Of a stretch of 61,636 nt of DNA, positions 1 to 9,320 are shown in pieces. The position numbers and the translations under genes were made by a program. The stretch's first letter is position 1; each line of letters opens with the position of its first letter. The notes under the pieces are model-generated. The model had not been told where the DNA came from, searched no databases, and saw only the letters and a list, made by a program, of their open reading frames with translations. The DNA is from a gamma proteobacterium symbiont of Ctena orbiculata. Its GTDB lineage: Bacteria > Pseudomonadota > Gammaproteobacteria > Chromatiales > Chromatiaceae. The DNA lies in contig NATW01000111.1 of the NCBI GenBank assembly GCA_003094555.1, positions 1 to 61,636 of the forward strand, written 5' to 3'.

Positions 1-138
1 CGGAGCGGTATCGCCACGGTGTTCCAGGCTCACCTCGAACTCATAGCGCTGCAGATACTCCTGCACCAGTTCGGCAAGCTCCACATCGTCCTCGACCAGC
101 AGGATCCTCGCGGGTCCCGATTCGGTATTGATCTGCAT
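1..138 (-). CDS. Response regulator, N-terminal receiver part (cut by window edge)
   Basis: Only the first 46 codons lie in the window; the gene continues beyond position 1. The visible part begins at an ATG (136-138) and reads as beta1/alpha1 of a CheY-like receiver: a short lead, then ILLVEDDVELAELVQEYL with the acidic pair Asp17-Asp18 that binds magnesium. The phospho-acceptor Asp and the output domain are outside the window. The following stretch (EHRGD) resembles RstA-type OmpR-family regulators, but this is a weak hint. It is divergent from the AraC-type regulator at 400, with 261 bp of shared upstream DNA. The receiver identity is clear; the output type is unknown. Confidence 0.8.
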   Translation of the reverse strand, partial: MQINTESGPARILLVEDDVELAELVQEYLQRYEFEVSLEHRGDTAP

Positions 139-399
139 CGAATGCCTCACACCAGATAAATCCCATGCCTTATCATCATTGCACCATCCCTGGTTACACG
201 CTATCTAAACCACAGCACCGTAAGCATCCTGCCAACTCTACATTAGCATGATCAGGGTGTTCTGCCTGTTACCGCAGGTATTGCTCTGTAACAGAATGTA
301 GAAACTACCATTATCAGTCAGGCGGAATAGATTGTTATGATTGCCTCCCTTGTTGAAACAGCCAAGATAGGGCCTTGCACAGAGAACGACAGTTAGACC

Positions 400-1626
400 A
401 TGCAACCTGCAATCGACCTCTATGCCGTCATCCTGTTGCTGGGTGCGGCACATGGACTCTTTCTTTCGATTATCCTGTTCAACGCAAAGGGAGGCGACGG
501 GATGGCCCATCGCATTCTGGCCCTGTTGACCCTGGTCTTCACCATCGACCTGGGACTCGAGTTTCTCGAACACTCCCGTTACCTCATCCATGCCCCCCTG
601 CTCCTGGCCTTCGATCTCAATATCGATTATCTCTTCGGTCCCCTGACCTATCTCTATGTGCGCGCCCTAAGCGACAGGGGTGACTATAGATTCAAGCAAA
701 ACCAATGGCTCCATTTCCTCCCGTTCGCCTTAGGCTTTTTAGTGGTTGCCCCGCTCTATGGGTTGGAGCGGGAGCAGCTAATCGCACTTATCTATGCGAA
801 CGGGGACTCATTCCAGACCGGGCAACTCTGGGCGGAGGTCTCGGGCTTTCTGGTCGGCATCACATCCATCCTGCAGATGGCGATCTACCTCTTCATCGCC
901 ATCCGCAGACTGATCCGCCATCGACACAAGATCCAGGAGCAGTTCTCCTACCTCGAGCGCATCAGTCTTACCTGGCTGAGAAATCTGCTCATCGCCCTGG
1001 CGCTGCTCTATCTGCTCTATATCGCGGAAATCTTTATGATCGGGATATTCGAGCTGTATGAGGAGATGCTTGGCATCCACTATCCCATGATTGTGATCCT
1101 GATCTACATCATGGGTTATATGGGTCTGCGGCAACCCGCCATATTTTCCCGCAACCGGCATACCCACCCTGAACCGTCTGAACCGCGGCTAACCGCAAGT
1201 GATACATCAGCGGAACCGTTGCAGGATCAAGAGAAGAAAAAGTACGAGAAATCGGCACTGGACAGGGAGACAAGCTCCCTGCTGTTCGCGGATCTGCAGA
1301 GCCACATGGAGGAGCAAAAGCCCTATCTCGACAGCAAGCTGAACCTCTCTCAACTGGCCGCCCAGCTGAAAATCTCCGCCAACTATCTCTCCCAGATCAT
1401 CAATGAGCAGGCTGAGCAACACTTCTTCGACTTCGTCAACCGCTATCGGGTGGAGGCGGCAAAGCAAGCCTTAACCGACTCGGTGCAGCGAGGCAATATT
1501 CTCACCATTGCACTGGACGCTGGATTCAACTCGAAGTCCGCCTTCTACACCGCCTTCAAGCGCCATACCGGGCAGACACCCTCACAATACCGACACGCCA
1601 GTGATATTCCAGACAACCAAAACTAA
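400..1626 (+). CDS. AraC-family transcriptional regulator with membrane N-terminal domain
   Basis: A 408-aa protein. Residues 1 to about 235 contain six or seven hydrophobic segments (for example DLYAVILLLGAAHGLFLSII and LIALALLYLLYIAEIFMIGI), so the sensor part is in the inner membrane. A charged linker follows (about 245-290), then an AraC-type DNA-binding domain at about 300-400: first helix-turn-helix around LSQLAAQLKISANYLSQII, second around ILTIALDAGFNSKSAFYTAF, closing with the family signature HTGQTPSQYR. Such proteins usually sense an envelope or small-molecule signal and control a neighbouring gene. The exported beta-lactamase-like lipoprotein 140 bp downstream on the same strand is the obvious candidate target, by inference. 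The ligand cannot be told from sequence. Confidence 0.88.
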   Translation: MQPAIDLYAVILLLGAAHGLFLSIILFNAKGGDGMAHRILALLTLVFTIDLGLEFLEHSRYLIHAPLLLAFDLNIDYLFGPLTYLYVRALSDRGDYRFKQNQWLHFLPFALGFLVVAPLYGLEREQLIALIYANGDSFQTGQLWAEVSGFLVGITSILQMAIYLFIAIRRLIRHRHKIQEQFSYLERISLTWLRNLLIALALLYLLYIAEIFMIGIFELYEEMLGIHYPMIVILIYIMGYMGLRQPAIFSRNRHTHPEPSEPRLTASDTSAEPLQDQEKKKYEKSALDRETSSLLFADLQSHMEEQKPYLDSKLNLSQLAAQLKISANYLSQIINEQAEQHFFDFVNRYRVEAAKQALTDSVQRGNILTIALDAGFNSKSAFYTAFKRHTGQTPSQYRHASDIPDNQN

Positions 1627-1765
1627 GCTATTGATCCTAAAAGAATACAAATAAGTCCAACCCTACAGGGAAGGACGAAACATACGCCGGATTGCCACAA
1701 ACTTCTCCCATCAGCAACCGCTGTCCAAAAACACTTTTCACGACACAACAGATGGGAGAATTACC

Positions 1766-2929
1766 ATGTTTCAACAACTACCGATCTTCACCAAACAGCT
1801 GACACAAATCGTCTGCATGACCAGCCTTACCCTCTCCATGCTGACCGGTTGCAACTCCTCCAACATCCAGCAGGTCACTCCCGATGAGCAGTTTCAGGCG
1901 GTCCTCGATGAGGCGGTGGAGCGGGGCCTACCGGCGATATCGGTCACCATCCAGGGACGCAACATCGATTTCTCAGGGGTCTCCGGGGTCAGCGACCTCA
2001 GCAGTGGAGAACAGGTACGCCAGGACAACCGCTTCTATGTGGCCAGTACCGGCAAGACCATCCTGGCCGCCACCCTGGTGCAGATGGCCGGAGATGGGTT
2101 GCTCGGCCTGGATGATCCGATTCACCGCTGGCTGCCGCTGGCGATCACGGACCGCATCCCATCCAGTGAGCAGATGAGCGTACGCATGCTGCTCAATCAC
2201 ACCACCGGGATCTACGATTTCCAGAACGATGGGGAGGAGTGGGACAATGACTTCTTCCTGGTCTCGGGCCCCGATCGCCAGTGGACCCAGGCGGACGCCC
2301 TCCCCTATTTCCTCGACAAGCCACTGCACTTTGAGCCCGGCAACGACTACAGCTATTCCAACTCCAACTACATCCTCGCGGCACTAGTCATCGAAGCAGT
2401 ATCCGGACAACCCGTGCAACATGCCATTCGCCAACGCATCATCGATCCACTCGGCCTGACGCATACCCTGCACGGCGACGAGGCGATCGGCCAGGCCGGG
2501 CTTGTTCACGGCTACTTCAGTGAGGAAGGCGAGCGCTATGATTCCCATCCCTGGTACAGCCACTATGGTCTGGCGGACGGGGGTATCCAGAGCAACAGCC
2601 AGGATCTGGCACGCTTTATCCGCGGCCTGTTGACCAGCGATCTGGCGCTCAACGACAGCATGCGTTCAGAGATGCTGCAACCCTCCCTGCTCGGCACCCC
2701 TCCCTCGAGCTACGGCCTGGGGATCAATATCAGAGAGATCGAACAGAGCGGCGAAACGATCTATTCACATAGCGGCAAGGATCCGGGTTATCAGACAAAG
2801 ATGCTCTATCTGGAGAGCAAGGATACGGTGATCACCCTCTGCGCCAGCGGCAGTTTCGGTGCATACGATGAAACCGTGGAGCAGTTACTGCTGGAGATAT
2901 TCACCCTGCTGGAAGAGTTACAGTCTTAG
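1766..2929 (+). CDS. Serine hydrolase, beta-lactamase/class C PBP family, lipoprotein
   Basis: 387 aa with a lipoprotein signal peptide: a hydrophobic stretch ends in LTGC, giving Cys29 as the lipidated residue. The family triad is visible: S-T-G-K at 94-97 (nucleophile Ser94, Lys97), Y-S-N at 197-199, and H-S-G near 333 in place of K-T-G. This is the Pfam Beta-lactamase fold (class C beta-lactamases, D-aminopeptidases, esterases EstB, PBP4*). HSG instead of KTG is common in the non-lactamase members, so a peptidase or esterase at the envelope is more likely than antibiotic resistance. An SD-like GGGAGAA lies just before the ATG. The AraC-type regulator lies upstream on the same strand. Family call is firm; substrate unknown. 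Confidence 0.88.
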   Translation: MFQQLPIFTKQLTQIVCMTSLTLSMLTGCNSSNIQQVTPDEQFQAVLDEAVERGLPAISVTIQGRNIDFSGVSGVSDLSSGEQVRQDNRFYVASTGKTILAATLVQMAGDGLLGLDDPIHRWLPLAITDRIPSSEQMSVRMLLNHTTGIYDFQNDGEEWDNDFFLVSGPDRQWTQADALPYFLDKPLHFEPGNDYSYSNSNYILAALVIEAVSGQPVQHAIRQRIIDPLGLTHTLHGDEAIGQAGLVHGYFSEEGERYDSHPWYSHYGLADGGIQSNSQDLARFIRGLLTSDLALNDSMRSEMLQPSLLGTPPSSYGLGINIREIEQSGETIYSHSGKDPGYQTKMLYLESKDTVITLCASGSFGAYDETVEQLLLEIFTLLEELQS

Positions 2930-3135
2930 GATCCCAATCCAGAGGAGTACGGGTGGTAACCCGTATTCCTCATATTCATCTGAGACACAGTCTGGGAATT
3001 TACTTAACTGCGCCGCCTGGTGGCCGATGTAAGAATGTGATCATGTCAGAATCAGACTCAGTAACTTTGGATAAAACAGATTTCCTACAATCAAGGCAAC
3101 GCAATTAACACCGGCAGTTCGCTTTAGGCAGGGTA

Positions 3136-4869
3136 ATGAGAAGAGAAAAACGTATACGCAGCTGGCTTCTGGCAATCTTCGGCCTGCCTTTTTTTGCTGT
3201 TGGTCTCTTCTTTATTTATAAAACGGCGATCTCTGTTTTTGACGCTGTGCAGATGGCCTCCTGGGAACAGGCCCAGGGTACCCTGATCTCGGCAGAGGTG
3301 AGCCACCATCGTTCAGACGACACTACCACTTACCAAGCCGAGGCCCGCTATCGCTATCAGGTGAATGGGGTCGAATATACCGGTGACCGGGTGGCGATAC
3401 ACGGCGGCAGTGACAATATCGGCGACTTTCAGCAACAACTTGGCCGCCAGCTTCAAAAGTTATATCGCAGACAACAACCGGTGCCGGTCTACTACGATCC
3501 CTCAGATCCCAACCAGGCGGTGCTTAACCGTGACTTACGCTGGGGCATGATCGGATTCAACACCATCTTCATCATCGTATTTGGCGGCGCCGGTCTGGGT
3601 CTGATCCTATTCGGCCTGCGTGGCAAGCGTGTCATCGATACACCGGAGGCCAAACAGAAACCCTGGCTGGCACGCCCCGAGTGGGCCGATAACCGCATCC
3701 TTTCCGGGGCCCGTCTTGGGATGTATCTGTTCTGGGGTTTCACCATCTTTTGGAATGCCCTGAGTATCCCGGCCGCGATTGCCGTACCGGAGGTTTGGCG
3801 CAAGGAGGGCGCCCTGGCGCTGTTGATCCTGCTCTTCCCCCTGATCGGCATGGGGCTCTTATACTGGACTGTGAAACAGACCCTGGAGTGGCGCCGTTTT
3901 GGCTATACCCCGCTGACCCTGGATCCCTTTCCCGGCTCAATCGGGGGTGACGTGGGTGGCGAGATCCAGATCGATCTGCCTTATGTGTCCGATCTGGTCT
4001 GTGAGGTGACCCTGAGTTGCATCTACAGCTATGTCACCGGCAGCGGTAAGAACCGTTCCCGGAGTGAAGAGGTGAAGTGGCAAGACAGCGGATACGCCCA
4101 GGTGGAGCCGGCAGCCCGGGGGATGCGATTGGGTTTTCGCTTCAGCGTGCCGGAGGGTCTAAACCCCAGTGAGGAGGAGACGGGTAACCACTTTTTCTGG
4201 CGACTGAATATCAAAGCGGAACAGCCGGGGATCGATCTGGATCGCTCTTACACCATACCGGTCTACGCCACCGCTGAGCAGTCCCGTTTCCAGCACCTGG
4301 ACTCCGGCAAGGAGACGCCCCGCGGCATGCCCGAATTGACCGCCGAAATGGTGCTGCCCCTGCGTCGCAACGGTATGCTGCAGGAGCTCTACTACCCGAT
4401 GCTGCGCCAACCGGTGTTATCCTCTGTGTTCACGGTGGTGGGTGTGGTGTTTGCCATTGCCGGTGTAGTTCTCTGGGGCAAGGCGGCGCAAGAGGGTGGG
4501 ATGCTCTATTTCATGGGTGGCATATTCACCTTTCTGGGCAGCATGGCGGCGCTGGTTGGTCTCTACACTGCCTTGAACAGCCTCTACATAGCCTGGGATG
4601 GCAGACAAGTGGTGACCATTCGGCGCCTGCTGGGTATCACTGTGCGCTGGAAGAACGCCCGCTACCATGAACTACGCAAAATAGAGTTCGAGAAGGGTTC
4701 CACATCGACCCAGAATGGTAATACCCATAAGATCGAATATCAGGTAATAGCGCGGACCCAAAAAGGGGACATAGTATTGGCGGAGCATCTGGACTCACAC
4801 AGCAAGGCGAAACTGGTAACGGAGTTCTTCCGCGAGCAGTTCAATCTGCATGAACAGAGGGAAAACTGA
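3136..4869 (+). CDS. DUF3592 domain membrane protein
   Basis: 577 aa. One transmembrane helix at about 10-32, then an extracytoplasmic stretch of about 100 aa (ASWEQAQGTLISAEV ... PVPVYYDPSDPNQAVL) with the typical DUF3592 pattern, then further helices around 140-160, 195-215, 225-245, 430-450 and 460-490. The middle region (about 260-400) is soluble and beta-rich, and the C-terminal part after the last helices (RRLLGITVRWKNARYHELRK) looks like a small membrane-associated domain. No catalytic motif is visible. Nothing nearby points to its job. Function unknown. Confidence 0.8.
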   Translation: MRREKRIRSWLLAIFGLPFFAVGLFFIYKTAISVFDAVQMASWEQAQGTLISAEVSHHRSDDTTTYQAEARYRYQVNGVEYTGDRVAIHGGSDNIGDFQQQLGRQLQKLYRRQQPVPVYYDPSDPNQAVLNRDLRWGMIGFNTIFIIVFGGAGLGLILFGLRGKRVIDTPEAKQKPWLARPEWADNRILSGARLGMYLFWGFTIFWNALSIPAAIAVPEVWRKEGALALLILLFPLIGMGLLYWTVKQTLEWRRFGYTPLTLDPFPGSIGGDVGGEIQIDLPYVSDLVCEVTLSCIYSYVTGSGKNRSRSEEVKWQDSGYAQVEPAARGMRLGFRFSVPEGLNPSEEETGNHFFWRLNIKAEQPGIDLDRSYTIPVYATAEQSRFQHLDSGKETPRGMPELTAEMVLPLRRNGMLQELYYPMLRQPVLSSVFTVVGVVFAIAGVVLWGKAAQEGGMLYFMGGIFTFLGSMAALVGLYTALNSLYIAWDGRQVVTIRRLLGITVRWKNARYHELRKIEFEKGSTSTQNGNTHKIEYQVIARTQKGDIVLAEHLDSHSKAKLVTEFFREQFNLHEQREN

Positions 4870-5038
4870 GAATACCGACGCGATTACGCCAGGCGCTTCT
4901 TGCTGTACCTGGTTTATGCCCCAACCAAAACGACACCAGATCACTGTAGCCCACTCTGCATCATGCGACTCGAAATTACTTAACATGCCATCTACCATGT
5001 AAGATGAGCTATACCACTCCACCAGCCGAGAGAATGTT

Positions 5039-6049
5039 ATGGATCTGACAAGCCATTACCTGGGCATGCGGTTGAAAAACCCCCTGGTGCCCTCCGCATC
5101 CCCCCTCTCCCGCAGCATCGATGATGCACGCCGCATGGAAGATGCCGGTGCCGCTGCCATAATCATGTATTCCCTGTTCGAGGAGTCCGTCACTCAGGAA
5201 GAGGAGACCATGGTGCGCTTTCTCCACCACCAGGAGACCGGCTTCTCCGAGGCGGATGGCTTCCTGCCAGACCATTACGATTTCTCCAATGGTCAGGAGC
5301 GCTATCTGGAGAATCTGCGGGGGTTGAAACAGGCCCTGGAGATCCCTGTCATCGCCAGTCTCAACGGCACGACTCCAGGCGGCTGGATTGCCCATGCCCG
5401 GGAGATGGAGCGGGCGGGTGCGGATGCACTGGAATTGAACATCTATCAGGTCGCCGCCGACATCACGGTCAGCGGCCGCGAGATCGAACAGCGCTATATC
5501 GAACTGCTCAAGCAGCTGAAACAGCAGGTTTCCATACCCATCAACATGAAACTCTCACCGGCCTTCAGCGCCATGGCAAATATGGTGAAACAGCTGGAAT
5601 TGGCGGGCGCCAGTGGCGTTTCACTGTTCAACCGCTTCTATCAGCCCGACATCAACATCGATAATCTGCGTCTCACCTCCAGCCTGCAGACCTCCACATC
5701 CGCTGAATCCTTGCTGGCGATGCGCTGGATCGCCATCCTGCATGGCCGCACCCTGCTCTCGCTCGGGGCCACCGGTGGTGTACATACCCCGGAGGATGCC
5801 ATCAAGCTGCTGTTGGCCGGCGCCGATGTGGTCCACCTCTGCAGCCTGCTGCTGGAACAGGGTCCCAAGGCAATCCAGTCCATCATTGCAGGTATCGAGG
5901 CATGGATGGAAGAGCAGGGATTCGAATCGGTCGAGGAGTTTCGCGGCAGGGTCAGTCAGATCAGTGTTGCCGATCCCAGCGCCTTCGAACGGATAAACTA
6001 TGTGAATATAATAGACGGCTTCACTGTCAGTCCCGGCGTGCGTGGTTAA
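5039..6049 (+). CDS. Dihydroorotate dehydrogenase-like FMN TIM-barrel protein
   Basis: 336 aa with the DHO_dh fold: N-terminal MDLTSHYLGMRLKNPLVPSA (class 1 type start), the barrel strand ALELNIYQVAAD, MKLSPAFSAMANMVKQLELAG, and the phosphate-binding end GATGGVHTPEDAIKLLLAGAD. This is the family often annotated dihydroorotate dehydrogenase-like and found beside pyruvate:ferredoxin oxidoreductase or PreA-like genes. The active-site loop after SLNGTTPGGW does not show the canonical catalytic Cys or Ser of true PyrD, so real dihydroorotate oxidation is doubtful. No pyr gene is adjacent. It probably binds FMN; substrate unknown. Confidence 0.85.
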   Translation: MDLTSHYLGMRLKNPLVPSASPLSRSIDDARRMEDAGAAAIIMYSLFEESVTQEEETMVRFLHHQETGFSEADGFLPDHYDFSNGQERYLENLRGLKQALEIPVIASLNGTTPGGWIAHAREMERAGADALELNIYQVAADITVSGREIEQRYIELLKQLKQQVSIPINMKLSPAFSAMANMVKQLELAGASGVSLFNRFYQPDINIDNLRLTSSLQTSTSAESLLAMRWIAILHGRTLLSLGATGGVHTPEDAIKLLLAGADVVHLCSLLLEQGPKAIQSIIAGIEAWMEEQGFESVEEFRGRVSQISVADPSAFERINYVNIIDGFTVSPGVRG

Positions 6050-6205
6050 ATATCTGTAGTTGCAAACCCGATAACAAAAGCGACCATTAATCCGCTCGAG
6101 GTTAGCAGTAATCCTCAAGCCCTGACATAATAATGACAAATAAATCCGGGGCGCTGCGGCAGCGTCACAGTGGTATTCGGATATTCTTTTTACTTTCAAC
6201 AGCTA

Positions 6206-6991
6206 ATGGATAACAGATCTCTCGTGACCGATTTGATTCACTTTGAGCATCCGTTGAACGAAAGGATTCGCACCTTTCTTCGACTCGAACATCTGTTTCT
6301 GCATGTGGATCATTTCCGCCCGATGGCTGACATCTGGAGTAACCGGGCCGCCATAGACGGCCTGCTGAGTATCATCACCATCTTCAGCCGCTCCGACCTG
6401 AAGACCGAGATTCTCAAGGAGTTGGAGCGCCACACAGCGAACCTTGAACGGGTACGCCAGCAACCGGGCGTCGACATGCAGGCGTTGGGACAGGTATTGG
6501 ATGATCTGGAACAGGCGATTCATCAGGTATATCGCATGGATGGCCAGATTGCCCGCAAGCTGCGCAGTAATGAATTTCTCACCGCTATTTTGCAGCGCAG
6601 CAGCATCCCGGGAGGGGGCTGCAATTTCGATCTGCCCCAGTACCACCACTGGTTGAACCAGTCCCACGAGTTACGCCAAAACCAGATGAGCGAATGGATG
6701 CATGAGCTGCACCCGGTGCGTGAGGCCGTGGTACTGCTATTGAATCTGGTACGCGCCAGCAACCTTCCGACCCAGGAGCTGGCCGCGCAGGGATTCTTCC
6801 AGAAAACCCTCGATAGCTCATCTCCGGCCCAGTTGATTCGCGTCGGACTCCCCAGAAATACGGCAACCTTCACCGAGATCAGCGGTAACAAGCACCGTTT
6901 CAGCATCCGCTTTCTGGAGGTTGGGGAAACCAGCAAACCCGTGCAAACCACGCAAGATGTGGATTTCCAGCTAACCGCCTGTATTTTTTAA
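6206..6991 (+). CDS. zapD: Cell division protein ZapD
   Basis: 261 aa. The reading frame is open from 6170, but the ATG at 6206 is chosen because homologues begin shortly before the conserved [19 protein letters not shown]. ZapD (formerly YacF/DUF1342) binds the C-terminal tail of FtsZ and bundles FtsZ filaments at mid-cell. Helical N-terminal domain at about 1-120, then a beta-rich domain with conserved positions such as [15 protein letters not shown]. It is followed 4 bp later by yacG, the same order as in many gammaproteobacteria. Cytoplasmic. Confidence 0.93.
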   Translation: MDNRSLVTDLIHFEHPLNERIRTFLRLEHLFLHVDHFRPMADIWSNRAAIDGLLSIITIFSRSDLKTEILKELERHTANLERVRQQPGVDMQALGQVLDDLEQAIHQVYRMDGQIARKLRSNEFLTAILQRSSIPGGGCNFDLPQYHHWLNQSHELRQNQMSEWMHELHPVREAVVLLLNLVRASNLPTQELAAQGFFQKTLDSSSPAQLIRVGLPRNTATFTEISGNKHRFSIRFLEVGETSKPVQTTQDVDFQLTACIF

Positions 6992-6995
6992 CACC

Positions 6996-7187
6996 ATGTG
7001 CAGCAACCAGCAGCGAACCGTCCCATGCCCCACATGCGGTAAACCTGTCGTCTGGTCGGAGGGCTCACCCTGGCGCCCTTTCTGTAGTGAACGCTGTCGT
7101 CTCATCGACCTGGGAGACTGGTTTGATGAGAATCACCGTATCTCGGAACCCCTGGAAGACCACTCCGAGGATGAGACGGGTAATTAA
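6996..7187 (+). CDS. yacG: DNA gyrase inhibitor YacG (zinc-ribbon)
   Basis: 63 aa with the full YacG signature: [20 protein letters not shown] followed by [12 protein letters not shown]. The four cysteines (C-x2-C ... C-x3-C) hold one zinc ion. YacG binds the GyrB C-terminal domain and inhibits gyrase in E. coli. It lies 4 bp after zapD and is surely cotranscribed. Its last 4 bp overlap the end of the convergent gene on the other strand. The acidic tail (EDHSEDE) is usual for the family. Confidence 0.95.
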   Translation: MCSNQQRTVPCPTCGKPVVWSEGSPWRPFCSERCRLIDLGDWFDENHRISEPLEDHSEDETGN

Positions 7188-7846
7188 GAGAGGTGTTGAG
7201 CAACCTGCTGGCATAACTGATCTGCCTCCTGTCGCCAGGCATTGAGCTGATCACTCTGCATATCCATATTTTTCAACAATGACTTAACCTGCTCGCAGTG
7301 CCATTGGGCCTGATGGAGTTGTCTGCCCTCTAATAACCGTTTCCCTTCACGCAAATGATAGCTGTAGAGGGTTTCGGTTCGCCGTGCGACGATCATCTCC
7401 AGCAACTGCCCCTTCTCCTGATCGTCTATGGCTACCAGCAGCCTGTCCTCGTTCAGCAGCCACTCGATCTCGCCAATCAGGCGGGAAAAGCGCTCCACAT
7501 TCTGTTCACTCATAGGGCCAGAGGCCGGGCTTGCGACTACCTGTTCAAGCGCATGCTGCGCCTGGGCAATCATCTCGTTGATCCCCTTATAGCGGGCATG
7601 CACACCTTTCACCGCGTGCAAGCGGGCAATGATATCGCGGCGTAAAACCCGCTCCAGCTCAACCGGTATTGGCAATCCGACCATGCGCCTGATTAGCCCA
7701 TCGATCTCTGCCACCCGCTTCAGGATGCGCTGCACATGCTGTCGGCGCTCTTCCACGAAGGCATGATAGCGGTGAGCAACACTCGCCAATATCAAGGTGA
7801 GGGCCAATAACCCCCCAACGGCAAAGATAATCGTCATCTGATCCAT
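7184..7846 (-). CDS. Conserved hypothetical membrane-anchored helical protein
   Basis: 220 aa. One N-terminal transmembrane helix ([19 protein letters not shown], about 5-23), then an all-helical, charged, coiled-coil-like cytoplasmic part with repeated Glu/Arg/Gln heptads through to the C-terminus. No catalytic motif. It is convergent with yacG and shares 4 bp with it. I do not recognise a named family. A bitopic protein with a helical cytoplasmic body could act in envelope organisation or division, but that rests only on its shape and on the zapD-yacG neighbourhood. Confidence 0.7.
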   Translation of the reverse strand: MDQMTIIFAVGGLLALTLILASVAHRYHAFVEERRQHVQRILKRVAEIDGLIRRMVGLPIPVELERVLRRDIIARLHAVKGVHARYKGINEMIAQAQHALEQVVASPASGPMSEQNVERFSRLIGEIEWLLNEDRLLVAIDDQEKGQLLEMIVARRTETLYSYHLREGKRLLEGRQLHQAQWHCEQVKSLLKNMDMQSDQLNAWRQEADQLCQQVAQHLS

Positions 7847-8105
7847 CTAACAACCCATTCGTTCGCAAGGGGCGAGTCTTTCAGTGAACCGCTCACAGCG
7901 CCAAACAACCCTCTGTCTGGCTCATAATCTGCCTGACAGGGGAACCCTGCAGACCACGCCGATGAGGGAACATATCGTAAGACGTTGGAAAACTGATAAC
8001 CTTTTACTCGATAATACGGTTAGAATCAGATTGACATTGTATCTGGCCTGCATGAAAAAACCATAAACGCATCTTGAACCTGTACACACGGGGTAGACTA
8101 TCGCT

Positions 8106-8477
8106 ATGTCCTGGGTAATGATCATACTGCTGTTGGTTGCAAGTTTTCTCATACTTGTGCCCCTGTTCAGCTACCTGTCTGCAAAGCGCCTGGTAGGCAA
8201 GAAGATAATCAGCAATCTAAGCAACAAGCGGATGCTCTATTTCTATAGTGAAAACTGTCCGCCTTGCCGCACCATGACCCCGATCATCGAGCGTTTGGCA
8301 AAACAGCACGATGGCATTGTGAAGGTGGATGTGCGCAAGGATCCCGAAACCGGCAGACAATTCAATATCAGGGCAACACCCACCCTGGTGTTGATGAAAG
8401 ACAGTGTGGTCACCGATGTGGCACTGGGCGCAAAAACAGAATCACAGCTTATGTCTCTGTTACAGAAGATAACCTGA
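8106..8477 (+). CDS. Membrane-anchored thioredoxin-like protein
   Basis: 123 aa. An N-terminal transmembrane anchor (about 3-22) is followed by a thioredoxin domain with YSENCPPCRTMTPIIERLA: active site C-P-P-C instead of the usual C-G-P-C, and the cis-proline stretch IRATPTLVLM. It resembles the family of short thioredoxins that reduce disulfides. The side of the membrane cannot be fixed from sequence alone. The stop codon TGA overlaps the ATG of the next gene by one base, so the pair is translationally coupled. Confidence 0.88.
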   Translation: MSWVMIILLLVASFLILVPLFSYLSAKRLVGKKIISNLSNKRMLYFYSENCPPCRTMTPIIERLAKQHDGIVKVDVRKDPETGRQFNIRATPTLVLMKDSVVTDVALGAKTESQLMSLLQKIT

Positions 8478-9115
8478 TGCACTACAAGATCATCCCAGTC
8501 ACTCCCTTTCAGCAGAACTGCACCCTATTCTGGTGCGACAAGACCCAGCATGCGGCTATCATCGATCCGGGGGGTGACACCCAACAGGTGGTGAGTCAAC
8601 TCGACGCCCTCGATCTCATACCGGAATGCATCCTGCTCACCCATGGCCATCTCGATCATGCCGGCGGTGCCAATGAACTGGCTCAACGTCTAAGCCTGCC
8701 GATTGTGGGACCGCACCGTGATGACGCCTTCCTGCTGGATAATATGCAGCAACAGACCGCCATGTTCGGATTTGGCGATGGTACAAACTGCAAACCGGAC
8801 CAATGGCTCGACCAGGGTGATGAAATCACCATTGGGGAGGAGCGCCTGGAGGTCTTTCACTGCCCCGGTCACACCCCGGGACACATAATCTTCTTTCATC
8901 GAGCCACACAAATTGCCCAGGTCGGTGACGTACTGTTCAACGGTTCCATCGGGCGCACCGATTTCCCCCGTGGCGATTACGCTGCGCTCATCCAATCCAT
9001 CCGAGGTCGACTTTGGCCCCTGGGCAATGAAGTCAGGTTCATTCCCGGACATGGCCCGGAATCGACCTTCGCTGAAGAACGCCGCAGCAATCCCTTTGTC
9101 TGCGATGGTTGCTAG
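8477..9115 (+). CDS. gloC: Glyoxalase II-type metallo-beta-lactamase-fold hydrolase (YcbL/GloC-like)
   Basis: 212 aa. The frame is open from 8264, but the ATG at 8477 is chosen: it overlaps the thioredoxin stop (TGATG), and MHYKIIPVTPFQQNCTLFWC is the start seen in E. coli YcbL. Metal ligands are visible: H-G-H-L-D-H in LLTHGHLDHAGG, the later CPGHTPGH, the Asp in QVGDVLF, and the closing IPGHGPES. YcbL (GloC) is a single-domain type II glyoxalase that hydrolyses S-lactoylglutathione. Coupling with a thioredoxin suggests thiol-linked detoxification. Confidence 0.9.
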   Translation: MHYKIIPVTPFQQNCTLFWCDKTQHAAIIDPGGDTQQVVSQLDALDLIPECILLTHGHLDHAGGANELAQRLSLPIVGPHRDDAFLLDNMQQQTAMFGFGDGTNCKPDQWLDQGDEITIGEERLEVFHCPGHTPGHIIFFHRATQIAQVGDVLFNGSIGRTDFPRGDYAALIQSIRGRLWPLGNEVRFIPGHGPESTFAEERRSNPFVCDGC

Positions 9116-9212
9116 TGTAACGCCCCCAAACACTTAGGGTTATTTATCAACACCCATTTCTAACTTGTTGAATCAACAATAAGCTCTCATCTGAAAAAGA
9201 TTTGAAGGGCAA

Positions 9213-9255
9213 TTGACTTGAGTCAAAGAATAGCCTTGTAAACACAACATATAGT
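9213..9255 (+). promoter_or_regulatory. FNR/Anr-type box and -10 element of the anaerobic RNR operon
   Basis: TTGACTTGAGTCAA at 9213-9226 is a perfect 5-4-5 inverted repeat differing from the FNR consensus TTGAT-N4-ATCAA by one symmetric base per arm. TATAGT at 9250-9255 is a good -10 element. With a start point near 9261 the box centre sits at about -41.5, the class II position at which FNR activates. The start codon of nrdD is at 9321, so the leader would be about 60 nt. Oxygen-controlled activation of a class III RNR is expected. A Dnr or CRP-type regulator could read the same box. Confidence 0.7.
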
Positions 9256-9320
9256 GTTTTACTTCATATACATTCCTACATCTAGTAGATAAAGCTAAAT
9301 TACCTGGAGGGTCGCAGGTC